Shown here piece by piece: positions 53,387-62,789 of a stretch of 64,000 nt of DNA. The DNA is from Parazoarcus communis SWub3 = DSM 12120 (GTDB lineage: Bacteria; Pseudomonadota; Gammaproteobacteria; Burkholderiales; Rhodocyclaceae), in the NCBI RefSeq assembly GCF_003226565.1, contig NZ_QKOE01000001.1, positions 712,063 through 776,062 on the forward strand, read 5' to 3'. Position numbers and translations under genes: made by a program. The stretch's first letter is position 1; the number at the start of each line of letters is the position of its first letter. The notes below the pieces were generated by a model. It searched no databases. It had not been told where the DNA came from and worked only from the letters and a program-made list of their open reading frames with translations.

Positions 53387-54034
53387 TCAGGCTTGCGCTG
53401 GCCAGTGGTTTTCCGCGACGAGCGTATCAAGCGGCATACGCTCGGCCCAGTGCTCGATCTCCAGCATGGGCTTGGGATAGAAGGCCTCCACATGGCCGAT
53501 GCACAGCACCGCCACCGGCCGGGCGCCGGTTGGCATGCCCAGCAAGGCCGCCAGCTTGAGCGGGTCGAAGATCGACACCCAGCCCATTCCCAGACCCTCC
53601 GCCCGCGCTGCCAGCCACATGTTCTGGATCGCACACGCGACCGATACCAGATCCATCTCAGGCAAGGTCCGTCGCCCAAAGATATGTTTCTCGCGGTCGT
53701 CGGTCAGCGCAACCACCAACACCTCGCCCGCCTCTCGAACCCCCTCGACCTTGAGCTTCATGAACGCATCCTCACGTTCGCCGAGCGCCTGCGCCGTCGC
53801 CACCCGCTCCTCTTCGACCAGGGCGTGAATGCCTTCGCGCAACTCACCATCGGTGATCCGCATGAAGCGCCAGGGCTGCATGTAACCCACGCTCGGCGCC
53901 TGGTGCGCTGCCCACAGCAAGCGCTGCAGCAAGGCTGGATCAACCGGGTCAGACCGAAAATGGCGCATGTCTCGGCGCTCTGCAATTGCGCGATAAACCG
54001 CTGAAATTTCGGTACTGGAGAAAGCATGGGACAT
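53387..54034 (-). CDS. bluB: 5,6-dimethylbenzimidazole synthase BluB
   Basis: Oxygen-dependent flavin destructase that makes dimethylbenzimidazole, the lower ligand of cobalamin, from reduced FMN. The 215-residue product has the nitroreductase fold with BluB-type features (RRDMRHFRSDPVDPALLQRL, APSVGYMQPWRF, AEGLGMGWVSIFDP). ATG 54034 is preferred to GTG 54043 because GAGGAA is 11 bases from the ATG but only 2 from the GTG. It is detached from cbiB-cobD and converges with the GGDEF-EAL gene. Confidence 0.87.
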   Translation of the reverse strand: MSHAFSSTEISAVYRAIAERRDMRHFRSDPVDPALLQRLLWAAHQAPSVGYMQPWRFMRITDGELREGIHALVEEERVATAQALGEREDAFMKLKVEGVREAGEVLVVALTDDREKHIFGRRTLPEMDLVSVACAIQNMWLAARAEGLGMGWVSIFDPLKLAALLGMPTGARPVAVLCIGHVEAFYPKPMLEIEHWAERMPLDTLVAENHWPAQA

Positions 54035-54218
54035 GTCGGGCACCGTTCCTCGAACGCAAGCGGGCAGAACCGCAGTTTACCCCGGATGGCAGAAAACACG
54101 CTGACCGATAAGCAGTCGACGGCGCATCGCCACTCATGCAAGGCCGCCACACAAGTCACAGAAGGCGCAAAGCACCCCCTGCTCCACCCCATTTAACTAA
54201 CGCAACAATGAATATATA

Positions 54219-54237
54219 GATATCAATTTACATTATC
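54219..54237. promoter_or_regulatory. Fur-box-like site upstream of the TonB receptor
   Basis: On the minus strand GATAATGTAAATTGATATC matches the 19-bp Fur consensus (GATAATGATAATCATTATC) at 14 positions. It lies 50 bp before the receptor start in a short A/T-rich island. Iron repression is inferred. Confidence 0.5.
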
Positions 54238-54286
54238 ATTTGATTTCAATAGTATCCGCGCTCACCGCCCATCCACCTCCGCCCCC

Positions 54287-56374
54287 ATGAACCGATACGT
54301 ATTGATCCTGCTCACCACCTTGCTGCTGACAAGTGCGACTTCGCTCGCCACTGCTGCCGTCGACACGGAGCTCTCGGCAGTCGAAGTCGTGGGCCGCGGC
54401 CAGTCTGGCGACTACCACCAACAGGAATCTTCAGGCGCCACCCGCACCGACACACCCTTGCGCGAGGTTCCACAGGCAGTACGCGTCATGCCACGACAGT
54501 TGGTCGACGACATCGGCGCAGTCCGCCTGGACGACACCCTGGACTACGTCAGTGGTGTGTCACGACAAAACAACTTCGGCGGCCAATGGGACAACTTCGC
54601 GATCCGGGGCCTGGCCGGCAATGAAAACACTGGCCTGGGTTTCCTGCTCAACGGCTTTGCCGGCAACCGCGGCTTCAACGCACCGCGCGACACTGCCAAC
54701 GTCGAACGCATCGAGTTCCTGAAAGGCCCGGCGGCCGCACTGTATGGCAGCAGCGAACCCGGCGGAACGGTCAACATCGTGACCAAAAAGCCGCGATTCT
54801 CCGCTGCGCACTCGGTGGAAACCTATATTGGCAGCTATGACCTGTACCGCTTGGCCGTCGACTCTACCGGCCCACTGACAGAAAGCCTGGCCTATCGCAT
54901 CAACGCCGCAGTGGAAGACCGTGGCAGCTTCCGCGACAAGATCGACAGCGAGCGGCAATTCTTTGCCCCCGCGCTGACCTGGGTACTGGGCGCCGCGACC
55001 GTACTCAATTACGAAGCCGAGTACCTGCGACAGAAGGCACCGCTGGACCGCGGCGTCATCGCCATCGGCGGTCGCTTCGATACCGTCTCGCGCACACGCT
55101 TCCTGGGCGAGCCAAACGATGGTGACATCCTGATCGAGAACCTCACCCATCAGCTCAGCCTCGACCATCAACTCAACGACATGTGGCGCACCCGCATCGG
55201 CCTGGCGTACAAAACCGGCACGCTGGACGGCTACTCCACCGAAGCCCGCCCCGCCTTGAACGGCAGCGTACTGACCCGCCAGCGCCGCTATCGCGACTAT
55301 GCCTCCGAAGACCTCAGCCTGCAGGCCGAACTGATCGGCAGCTTCACCACCGGCGCACTCCGCCACGACCTGCTCACCGGCTTCGAGACCTACCGTTTCG
55401 ACCTTGATCAACGCATGCAGCGGGTCAACGGCAGCCCCTACGGCATTGACGTGTTCAACCCCGTCTATGGACAGACGCCGCCACCACTGGCACCCAATAC
55501 CGACACCTCGGAACGCCAGCTGAATACGGCTTGGTTCATCCAGGACCAGATCAGCCTGAGCGAACGCTGGAAGCTGCTCGCCGGCCTGCGTATCGACCAT
55601 TTCGACCAACGCATCGACAACCATCGCAACAATACCGTGCGCAAGCAGGATCACCTTGCCCGCTCCCCTCGCATCGGCCTGAGCTATCTCGCTACCCCGC
55701 AGTGGAGCCTGTATGTCAGCGCAGGTACGACCTTCCGTCCCAATACCGGCATCGACCGTTTCGACCAGGCGTTCGACCCCGAAACCGGCCGCGCGCTGGA
55801 AGCCGGCATCAAGTACGAAAGCGCCGATGGCCGCCTGGGCGCCAACGCTGCCATCTTTGACATCCGCAAAAAGAATGTGCTGACGCGTGACCCGGTCGAC
55901 AGCAACTACTCGGTCGCCGCCGGAGAGGTACGCAGCCGCGGACTGGAATTCGACCTTTCTGGACGCATCGACCGTTTCTGGCGGGTCACGGCCAGCTTTG
56001 CCTACCTGGATGCCGAGGTCACCCGCGACAACAATCCGCAACTCGAGGGCAAGCCCCTGCTCAACGTGCCGCGCACCAGCGCCAGCCTTCTTGCCGTACG
56101 TGAAGCCCCCTTGACCGATGGCAGCCGTTACGGCATTGGTGGCGGGCTGAGCTATGCCGGCGAACGCGCTGGCGACGCACTGGATACGTTCAAGCTACCG
56201 TCTTACACCACCGCCAAGCTGCTCGCCTACTGGCGCATCAGCGATCAACTGCGCGTATCGCTCGACGTTGACAATCTGTTCGACCGTACTTTTTACGCCA
56301 GCTCATACGATCGTTGGTGGATCACGCCCGGTACCGCACGTGTGATAACCGTAGGCCTTCAGGCGAAATTCTGA
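54287..56374 (+). CDS. TonB-dependent siderophore/metallophore receptor
   Basis: Outer-membrane gated porin for metal chelates. The 695-residue product has a signal peptide (cleavage near ATAAV, residue 24), a plug domain (LREVPQAVRVMPRQLVDDIG, ERIEFLKGPAAALYGSSEPG) and a 22-strand barrel ending in the canonical aromatic residue (VGLQAKF). No N-terminal signalling (STN) extension is present, so it does not use surface-signalling control. Its stop overlaps the next gene's start (TGATG), so it is the first gene of a five-gene importer operon. Confidence 0.9.
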   Translation: MNRYVLILLTTLLLTSATSLATAAVDTELSAVEVVGRGQSGDYHQQESSGATRTDTPLREVPQAVRVMPRQLVDDIGAVRLDDTLDYVSGVSRQNNFGGQWDNFAIRGLAGNENTGLGFLLNGFAGNRGFNAPRDTANVERIEFLKGPAAALYGSSEPGGTVNIVTKKPRFSAAHSVETYIGSYDLYRLAVDSTGPLTESLAYRINAAVEDRGSFRDKIDSERQFFAPALTWVLGAATVLNYEAEYLRQKAPLDRGVIAIGGRFDTVSRTRFLGEPNDGDILIENLTHQLSLDHQLNDMWRTRIGLAYKTGTLDGYSTEARPALNGSVLTRQRRYRDYASEDLSLQAELIGSFTTGALRHDLLTGFETYRFDLDQRMQRVNGSPYGIDVFNPVYGQTPPPLAPNTDTSERQLNTAWFIQDQISLSERWKLLAGLRIDHFDQRIDNHRNNTVRKQDHLARSPRIGLSYLATPQWSLYVSAGTTFRPNTGIDRFDQAFDPETGRALEAGIKYESADGRLGANAAIFDIRKKNVLTRDPVDSNYSVAAGEVRSRGLEFDLSGRIDRFWRVTASFAYLDAEVTRDNNPQLEGKPLLNVPRTSASLLAVREAPLTDGSRYGIGGGLSYAGERAGDALDTFKLPSYTTAKLLAYWRISDQLRVSLDVDNLFDRTFYASSYDRWWITPGTARVITVGLQAKF

Positions 56375-57987
56375 TGCGCGGTCGCCACAACCCCTCGCGC
56401 CGGCGTTTCACCACCCAGCTGGCACTTGGCGGCCTCGCTGCCGGGCTCGGATTGCCACGACCTGTCATCGCCCACCCCAACGGTGATCACGCCCATGATC
56501 CTCTGCCGGCCACAAACCAGATTCCCGGCGTCCTCAGCATCGTGGGTCCCTGGGAGCTGACCGGGCTCGATCCCTCGCGCGCAGGCTTCATGTTCTCGCG
56601 CATGGAAATCGCCGAAACCCTGTTCGATGCGGCAGACGACGGCAGCCCCCTCCCGGGGCTGGCTGCACGATGGACGCAAAGCGCCGACGGCCGCGAATGG
56701 CTGCTGCAACTCCGGCCACAAGCCCGCTTTCACGATGGCAGTCCGGTGAGCGCCGCAGACGTCGTACACGCATTGAACCTGGCACGCACCAAGCCCGGCA
56801 TTCTTGGCCTGGTTCCGATCGAACGCATCGATGCCCACCAGGATCAGGTGCGGATCCGGCTCAAACATGCTTTTACAGCCCTGCCCGCTGCACTCGCACA
56901 CAGCAGCACCCAGATCCTGGCACCCGCCAGCTATGACCCGGACGGCGTCGTACGTGGCGTGATCGGTAGCGGACCTTTCCGCCTGACCCACCTGCAGCCC
57001 CCCCAGCGCTTCGAGGTCGAACGTTTTGCAGGTTGGGACGGCCCACCGCCCGCTATCGAGCGGGCAACCTACCTGGCCGTCGGGCGCGGTGAGACACGTG
57101 CGCTGATGGCCGAGAGCGGACAGGCCGATCTCGTTTTTGGTCTCGATCCCGCCAGCCTGCAGCGGCTGCAAGGTCACCCGACCCTGCAGGTGGAATCGGT
57201 CGTCATTCCGCGCACCATTTACCTCAAGCTCAACGCAGGTCACCGTTGGCTGACCGATCCGCGCGCACGTCAGGCGATCAGTCTGGCGCTGCAACGCAGC
57301 GGCATTGCCCATGCCGTCCTGCGTGAGCGCAGTCTGGCTGCCAGCCAGCTGTTTCCCCCCACGCTGGACGACTGGCACGTTCCGGCACTGCCACCCTTGC
57401 ACCACGACCTCGCTCAGGCCCGCCAGCTACTGCGCGAACTTGGCTGGCACACCGACGCCCAAGGCATGCTGTTCCGCAGCGATGGGGCCCAAACCGAAGT
57501 CTTCAGCCTGAACCTGCGCACCTTTCCCGACCGCCCGGAACTGCCGATCGTCGCCACCGCAGTCCAGGAACAACTCCGCCAACTCGGCATCCGCGTCACC
57601 GTGTCGCTGGGCAACTCCAGCGACATCCCCGCCGGCCACCGCGACGGCAGCCTGGAACTGGCCCTGGGCGCACGCAACTTCGCCGTCGCCCCCGATCCGC
57701 TGCTGACCTTGATGCAGGACTTCGGTCCCAGTGGTGGCGACTGGGGCGCGATGGGCTGGCATGACCCGGCCCTGGACGCCACCCTGGACGCACTTCAGCG
57801 CACCCGCGACGCCAGCGCGCGCCAGCACCTGCGTACGCAGGCGGCGCAGATCCTGCACCAAGCGCTGCCGGTGATACCGGTCGCCTGGTATCGCCACTCG
57901 GCCGCACTGCATCCGCGCGTAAACAGCGCCGGTCTCGATCCGCTGGAGCGCAGCTACCGCCTCAGCCGCATGCAATGGAGCCGCTGA
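56374..57987 (+). CDS. Nickel/peptide-type ABC solute-binding protein with Tat signal
   Basis: Family 5 periplasmic binding protein (NikA/DppA type). The 537-residue product begins MRGRHNPSRRRFTTQLALGG, a twin-arginine signal, unlike the Sec signals of most relatives. The mature N-terminus is histidine-rich (HPNGDHAHDPLP), and the family motif is recognisable around RFHDGSPVSAADVVHALNLA. Translation is coupled to the receptor. Coupling to a TonB receptor suggests a metal chelate rather than peptides; the exact ligand is unknown. Confidence 0.87.
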   Translation: MRGRHNPSRRRFTTQLALGGLAAGLGLPRPVIAHPNGDHAHDPLPATNQIPGVLSIVGPWELTGLDPSRAGFMFSRMEIAETLFDAADDGSPLPGLAARWTQSADGREWLLQLRPQARFHDGSPVSAADVVHALNLARTKPGILGLVPIERIDAHQDQVRIRLKHAFTALPAALAHSSTQILAPASYDPDGVVRGVIGSGPFRLTHLQPPQRFEVERFAGWDGPPPAIERATYLAVGRGETRALMAESGQADLVFGLDPASLQRLQGHPTLQVESVVIPRTIYLKLNAGHRWLTDPRARQAISLALQRSGIAHAVLRERSLAASQLFPPTLDDWHVPALPPLHHDLAQARQLLRELGWHTDAQGMLFRSDGAQTEVFSLNLRTFPDRPELPIVATAVQEQLRQLGIRVTVSLGNSSDIPAGHRDGSLELALGARNFAVAPDPLLTLMQDFGPSGGDWGAMGWHDPALDATLDALQRTRDASARQHLRTQAAQILHQALPVIPVAWYRHSAALHPRVNSAGLDPLERSYRLSRMQWSR

Positions 57988-57994
57988 AGTCATC

Positions 57995-58951
57995 ATGAAT
58001 ATCCAAGGCATTTCTCCGGTCGCCGGCGTCCTGGGCCGCCGTGGCCTGCAGGCCCTGCTGGTTGCTGCGCTGGTCGGCACCTTGAGCTTCTTTCTGATGC
58101 GAATGCTGCCCGGCGATGCTGCCTATCGCATCGCGGCCGGACGCTACGGCTACGACCTGGTCAGTGCAGCCGCAGCCGAGGCGGTACGTGTCGAACTTGG
58201 CCTCGATCAACCCTGGTACCTCGCCCTAGTCGGTTGGTGGGCACAGTTGGCTGAATTCGATCTCGGCACCTCGCTGGTCACAGGCCACGCCATCGCCGAC
58301 GACATCGCCCATCAACTCGGACACACGCTGCTCCTGGCATTCTGCGCCATGGCGCTGTCGCTGTTGATCGGCCCCGCACTCGGCATCCTTGCAGGTCTGC
58401 GCCCTGGCGGCGCCATCGACCGCATCACCCTGTTGGGCGCCACCGTGCTACGCGCCTTTCCCCCTTTCGTGCTCGGCATCCTCTTGATCCTTGGATTGTC
58501 AGTACACCTCGGCTACCTGCCTGCCGCCGGCCACGGAGAGGCCACCAGCGTGGTCCTGCCTGCGCTGACGCTGGCGCTTGGCCTTGCCGCCGGATCGTGC
58601 CGGATCGCGCGTGATGCGTTCAGCCAGGTGGTCAACTCGCCCTATTACGCCTTTGGCCGCACCAAGGGCCTGAGCGACCGCCAAGTGCTGCTGCGCCACG
58701 GCCTGCGCAACGCGGCAGTTCCCATCGTCGCCTACCTGGGCATGCAGATGGTCTTCATCATCGAGGGGGTGGTGATCCTGGAAACACTCTTCGCCTGGCC
58801 TGGCATCGGCCATGCCCTGATTCACGCCATTTTCTGGCGCGACGTGCCCATGATCCAAGGCTGCGTGCTGGTCTTTGCGCTGCTGTTCGTCACCCTCAAT
58901 ACCTTGGTAGATCTCGCCTGCCTGGCGCTCGACCCCCGCCGCCGTCACTAA
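57995..58951 (+). CDS. ABC permease, DppB/NikB type
   Basis: Inner-membrane permease subunit of the nickel/peptide importer. The 318-residue product has about six membrane segments, the first at residues 18-38 (LLVAALVGTLSFFLMRMLPG), and the cytoplasmic EAA-type loop (YYAFGRTKGLSDRQVLLRHG) that contacts the ATPase. It starts 7 bp after the binding-protein gene and 16 bp before the second permease. Confidence 0.9.
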   Translation: MNIQGISPVAGVLGRRGLQALLVAALVGTLSFFLMRMLPGDAAYRIAAGRYGYDLVSAAAAEAVRVELGLDQPWYLALVGWWAQLAEFDLGTSLVTGHAIADDIAHQLGHTLLLAFCAMALSLLIGPALGILAGLRPGGAIDRITLLGATVLRAFPPFVLGILLILGLSVHLGYLPAAGHGEATSVVLPALTLALGLAAGSCRIARDAFSQVVNSPYYAFGRTKGLSDRQVLLRHGLRNAAVPIVAYLGMQMVFIIEGVVILETLFAWPGIGHALIHAIFWRDVPMIQGCVLVFALLFVTLNTLVDLACLALDPRRRH

Positions 58952-58967
58952 GCCCCGCCGCCCCGCC

Positions 58968-59819
58968 ATGAATCCCGCCTCCGAATCCTCCCTGCCCGCG
59001 GCACTCAGCATTCAGCCCAAACCCGTGCGTGCGTACTTTGGCTCCCGTAGCGTTGGCGCAGCGCTGCTTGTACTGGTCGCAGCCTTCGCACTGTTCGGCC
59101 CCACGCTCAGCGGCTCCGACCCCGTTGCACAAGACCTGGAAAACTTCCTGGCCGCGCCCGACGCCGCCAACCCACTCGGCACCGACCACCTCGGCCGCAG
59201 CATGCTCGCACGGCTGGCCCATGCCGCCCAGTTGTCGCTGTGGCTGGCCCTGCTATCGGTCGCCAGTGCGCTGATTCCCGGCGCGGCGCTCGGCATCCTG
59301 GCGGCCTGGCGTGGAGGCTGGGTCGAGCGGGTGAGCGTCGTCATCGCCGATTCCGTTCTGGCCCTGCCCGGCCTGCTGCTGGTGCTGTTGCTGGCGACCT
59401 TCGCGCCCGGGGCTTTCTGGCCGCTCTACCTTGGCCTGTCACTCAGTTTCTGGGTCGAGTATTTCCGTGTCGTGCGCGCCCGCTCGCACATCCTGCTTGC
59501 CAGCCCACAGATCGAATCGGCCCGCCTGCTCGGGTTCGGTCCCCTCTATATCGTGCGCCGCCACTTGTGGCCAGAACTGGCCCCCATGCTGGGCACCTTG
59601 ATGAGCTTCAGCGCAGCCACGGCCGTACTGGCCATGGCTGCGCTCGGTTTTGTCGGCGTCGGCATCCGCCCACCCACGCCTGAACTGGGCGTCATGATGA
59701 TCGAGCTACTACCGTACTATCAGGAGGCCCCGTGGCTGATTGCCGCCCCAATAGGCCTGCTGACGCTGACCGTACTCGGACTGGCCCTGGTCGGTCGAGA
59801 CCGGAGCTCCATGCAATGA
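58968..59819 (+). CDS. ABC permease, DppC/NikC type
   Basis: Second inner-membrane permease. The 283-residue product has the DppC-type N-terminal segment (GAALLVLVAAFALFGP), the conserved NPLGTDHLGRSMLARL motif, about six membrane spans and an EAA loop (QIESARLLGFGPLYIVRRHL). It pairs with the preceding gene to form the channel, and its stop overlaps the ATPase start (ATGA). Confidence 0.9.
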   Translation: MNPASESSLPAALSIQPKPVRAYFGSRSVGAALLVLVAAFALFGPTLSGSDPVAQDLENFLAAPDAANPLGTDHLGRSMLARLAHAAQLSLWLALLSVASALIPGAALGILAAWRGGWVERVSVVIADSVLALPGLLLVLLLATFAPGAFWPLYLGLSLSFWVEYFRVVRARSHILLASPQIESARLLGFGPLYIVRRHLWPELAPMLGTLMSFSAATAVLAMAALGFVGVGIRPPTPELGVMMIELLPYYQEAPWLIAAPIGLLTLTVLGLALVGRDRSSMQ

Positions 59820-61207
59820 GCCTCGCATTTCAGGTCGACGAACTGCAAGTCCGGGCGGGCCACAATGTCCTGATCGACGCCCTCTCGCTCAGCCTCAAGG
59901 CAGGCGAGGCCTTGACCCTGCTTGGCGAAAGCGGTGCGGGCAAATCCCTGCTGGCACAGGCCATCATGGGCAATCTTCCCTCAGGCCTCCGGGCTTCCGG
60001 ACAGGTTCGAGTCGGCCAACACACCAGCCCTGCAGGCGAAGGCGCGAAGCGTCGCCCCTTATGGGGGCGCCAGATCGGGCTGCTGCCCCAAGAGCCCTGG
60101 CTGGCCCTCGACCCCACCATGCGCGTTCGCGATCAAGTCGCCGAAACCCACGCCCTGGTGACCGCGGTGCGCTGGCCCGAGGCGCGCACCCGCGCCGCAC
60201 ACGACCTTGACGCCATCGGCCTGGCCCACGCCAGAGACCACTACCCTCACCAGATCTCTGGCGGCATGGCGCAGCGCGTTGCCTTTGCAGCAGTACACGC
60301 TGGCGCTGCGCCACTACTGATCGTGGACGAACCCACCAAGGGGCTCGATGCCGCGCTGCGCGACGACGTCGTCGCCCTGCTGCAGCAGACACTGGCCGAG
60401 GGCGGTGCAGTGCTGACCATTACCCATGACGTCGCGGTCGCCCGCGCGCTGGGCGGCAGCATCGCGGTAATGCAGCAAGGGCAGATCGTCGAACAAGGAG
60501 ACGCCGCCTCCGTGCTCAATGCACCCGCGCACGCCTACACCCGCGCGCTTCTGGCGGCAGAGCCCGCCCGCTGGCCGGACCGCCCACCAACGCAAATAGG
60601 CCAATGCCTGATCCAGGGACGCAAGCTCGGCAAACGCTTCGGCCATCGACTACTGTTCGAGCAACTGGACATCCACATCCACGCTGGCGAACGCCTGGCC
60701 ATCCAGGGAGGCAGCGGTTCTGGCAAGACCACGCTGGGCAACATCCTGCTGGGCCTCATTGCCCCTGATCACGGTGAAGTGCTCCGTGCACCTGGTCTAC
60801 CCAGGCAAGGACTGCAAAAGCTCTACCAGGATCCCGCTGCCGCCTTCGCCCCCCGACTGTCGCTGGGGCAGGCACTGCGCGACCTGATCCGCCTGCACCG
60901 TCTGGACGGCCGCGAACTCGGCCCCCTCCTGACCCGTCTTCGGCTGTCACCCAGCTTGTTGGAGCGCCTGCCAGGACAGGTTTCGGGTGGCGAACTGCAA
61001 CGTATTGCACTGGCGCGCCTCCTGCTGCTCAAGCCGGCCGTCATTTTTGCCGATGAGCCCACCTCGCGCCTCGACCCCCTCACCCAACAGGAGACGCTCA
61101 CCTTGCTGGCAGACACTGCGGAAACCCACGGTTGCGCGCTGGTGCTGGTGACCCACGATCCCGACATCGCTACCCGACTCACGTCCACGCAGCTGCAAAT
61201 GCCTTGA
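59816..61207 (+). CDS. Fused tandem ABC ATPase (DppD-DppF type)
   Basis: Energy-coupling subunit of the importer. The 463-residue product holds two complete nucleotide-binding domains: Walker A GESGAGKS, signature ISGGMAQR and Walker B LLIVDEPTKGLD in the first half; GGSGSGKT, VSGGELQR and VIFADEPTSRLD in the second. Most Dpp/Nik systems encode these as two proteins. The start is ATG 59816, coupled to the permease; 28 upstream codons lie within the permease gene. Confidence 0.9.
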   Translation: MSLAFQVDELQVRAGHNVLIDALSLSLKAGEALTLLGESGAGKSLLAQAIMGNLPSGLRASGQVRVGQHTSPAGEGAKRRPLWGRQIGLLPQEPWLALDPTMRVRDQVAETHALVTAVRWPEARTRAAHDLDAIGLAHARDHYPHQISGGMAQRVAFAAVHAGAAPLLIVDEPTKGLDAALRDDVVALLQQTLAEGGAVLTITHDVAVARALGGSIAVMQQGQIVEQGDAASVLNAPAHAYTRALLAAEPARWPDRPPTQIGQCLIQGRKLGKRFGHRLLFEQLDIHIHAGERLAIQGGSGSGKTTLGNILLGLIAPDHGEVLRAPGLPRQGLQKLYQDPAAAFAPRLSLGQALRDLIRLHRLDGRELGPLLTRLRLSPSLLERLPGQVSGGELQRIALARLLLLKPAVIFADEPTSRLDPLTQQETLTLLADTAETHGCALVLVTHDPDIATRLTSTQLQMP

Positions 61208-61337
61208 GCCGCGGCCGGATGCTGGAAGACTTGCCGCATTTCCCGCCACCCCATACGCACCGGTATGGAACCTAGGTATAATCCGCAGGGATATACACCT
61301 ATAAATGCATTTGATTGTTGAGAGCGGGAGAGAGAGG

Positions 61338-62633
61338 ATGAGTCTGCAGTCGCTTTACGAACAGAAACGCATGACCCCGGCCGACGCCGTCAGCCTGATT
61401 CACAACGGTGACGCCATCGTCGTCCCCACTGGCGTCGGCGAGCCGCCTGCCTTGCTGCAAGCGCTGTCCGAGCGTCGTCACGAGCTTCGCAACGTTGCCG
61501 TCAGCCAGATCCTGCCCTTGCGCAAGTTCGCCTACCTGGACGCAGAAACCCGCGCCAACATCCGCCACGACGCCTACTTCTTTGGCGGCGCAACGCGCCC
61601 GGGCGGTCAGAGCGGCTGGGTAGACTTCGTTCCTGCCTATTTCTCCGAGCTGCCGATGCTCATCGACCGCGGCCTGACGCCGGCCGACGTGGTGGTCTCC
61701 ATGGCCTCGCCGATGGATGAGCACGGCTACTTCGCACTTTCGCTGGCGCCCGACTACACCATGGCGGCCGTGCGCAAGGCGCGCGTCATCCTGCTGGAAG
61801 TCAATCCCAATGTACCTTTCGCCAACGGCGACTGCCATGTGCACATCTCGCAGGTGGCAGGCCTGGTCGAGAGCAACGAAGAACTGTTTGAAGTCGGCCT
61901 GCCGGCCATCGGCCCGGTACAGGAAGCCATCGGCAAATACGTCGCCGATCTGATCGACGACGGCTCGACGCTGCAGATCGGCTACGGCGGCATTCCCGAT
62001 GCAGTCGTCATGCAACTGCAGCACAAGCGCGACCTGGGCATTCACACCGAGATGATCGGCGACGGCATCCTGTCGCTGATCGACAGCGGCGCCGTGACCA
62101 ACCGCAAAAAGACCTTCATGCCGGGCAAGATGGTCGCTACCTTCGCACTGGGTTCGCGCAAGCTCTACCGCTTCCTGAATCGTAACCCCATGCTGGAGAT
62201 GCACCCGGTCGACTTCACCAACGATCCTTATGTCGCCGCCCGCAACGACAAGCTGTGCGCCATCAACGCCACACTGCAGATCGACTTGCTCGGCCAATGT
62301 GGATCGGAAAGCCTGGGCCACACCCCCTACTCCGGCACCGGCGGCCAGGTGGACTTCGTGCGTGCGGCCAACCGCTCGAATGGCGGCAAAGCTTTCATCG
62401 TGCTGCCCTCGACCGCGAAGAACGACACCGTTTCGCGCATCGCCCCGGTACTGTCACCCGGCACCCACGTAACCACCAGCAAGAACGACATCAACTACGT
62501 GGTCACCGAATACGGCGTGGCACAACTGCGCGGCAAGACGGCCAAGCAGCGCGCTGAAGCCCTGATCGGCATCGCCCATCCGGACTTCCGTGCTGAACTG
62601 CGGGAGAGTGCAAAGCGGATGAATCTGCTTTGA
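61338..62633 (+). CDS. Acetyl-CoA hydrolase/transferase family protein (CoA-transferase)
   Basis: Family I CoA-transferase, related to acetyl-CoA hydrolase and 4-hydroxybutyrate CoA-transferase. The 431-residue product starts MSLQSLYEQKRMTPADAVSL; GGGAGAGAGAGG precedes ATG 61338. The family motif GYGGIPDAV (near residue 215) and the likely catalytic glutamate in LGQCGSESLG (near 328) are visible, with GTGGQVDFVRAA after it. The acyl group cannot be told from sequence. A TATAAT lies at 61277-61282 without a convincing -35 box. The gene is separate from the importer operon. Confidence 0.85.
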   Translation: MSLQSLYEQKRMTPADAVSLIHNGDAIVVPTGVGEPPALLQALSERRHELRNVAVSQILPLRKFAYLDAETRANIRHDAYFFGGATRPGGQSGWVDFVPAYFSELPMLIDRGLTPADVVVSMASPMDEHGYFALSLAPDYTMAAVRKARVILLEVNPNVPFANGDCHVHISQVAGLVESNEELFEVGLPAIGPVQEAIGKYVADLIDDGSTLQIGYGGIPDAVVMQLQHKRDLGIHTEMIGDGILSLIDSGAVTNRKKTFMPGKMVATFALGSRKLYRFLNRNPMLEMHPVDFTNDPYVAARNDKLCAINATLQIDLLGQCGSESLGHTPYSGTGGQVDFVRAANRSNGGKAFIVLPSTAKNDTVSRIAPVLSPGTHVTTSKNDINYVVTEYGVAQLRGKTAKQRAEALIGIAHPDFRAELRESAKRMNLL

Positions 62634-62641
62634 TATGACGG

Positions 62642-62673
62642 GGGCGCTTTGACTCACGCGTTGAAGCGCCCTT
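62642..62673 (+). terminator. Imperfect hairpin after the CoA-transferase gene
   Basis: GGGCGCTT and AAGCGCCC form an 8-bp stem around a loop with further weak pairing, starting about 10 bases after the stop codon. It is followed by TTCAAAAG rather than a T run, so terminator function is uncertain. Confidence 0.4.
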
Positions 62674-62789
62674 CAAAAGCTATTGCGTTCCTGCAATCCA
62701 ATTCAGATCGGTGCCGTTGCGGGCGCGACGGTCACCGGCAGAAAGGCCGCCACGCCGAGCCGACCCTCCTGGTACGCTTTGCGCCCCCG

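Noticed and set aside
54044..54286. Possible cobalamin riboswitch before bluB or the TonB receptor
   Set aside because: No convincing B12-box (GCCACTG-type) or surrounding paired elements on either strand. The same check before cbiB (41311-41418) was negative.
61254..61282. Full sigma-70 promoter before the CoA-transferase gene
   Set aside because: A perfect TATAAT is present at 61277-61282, but no acceptable -35 hexamer lies 16-18 bp upstream, so it is mentioned only within the gene entry.
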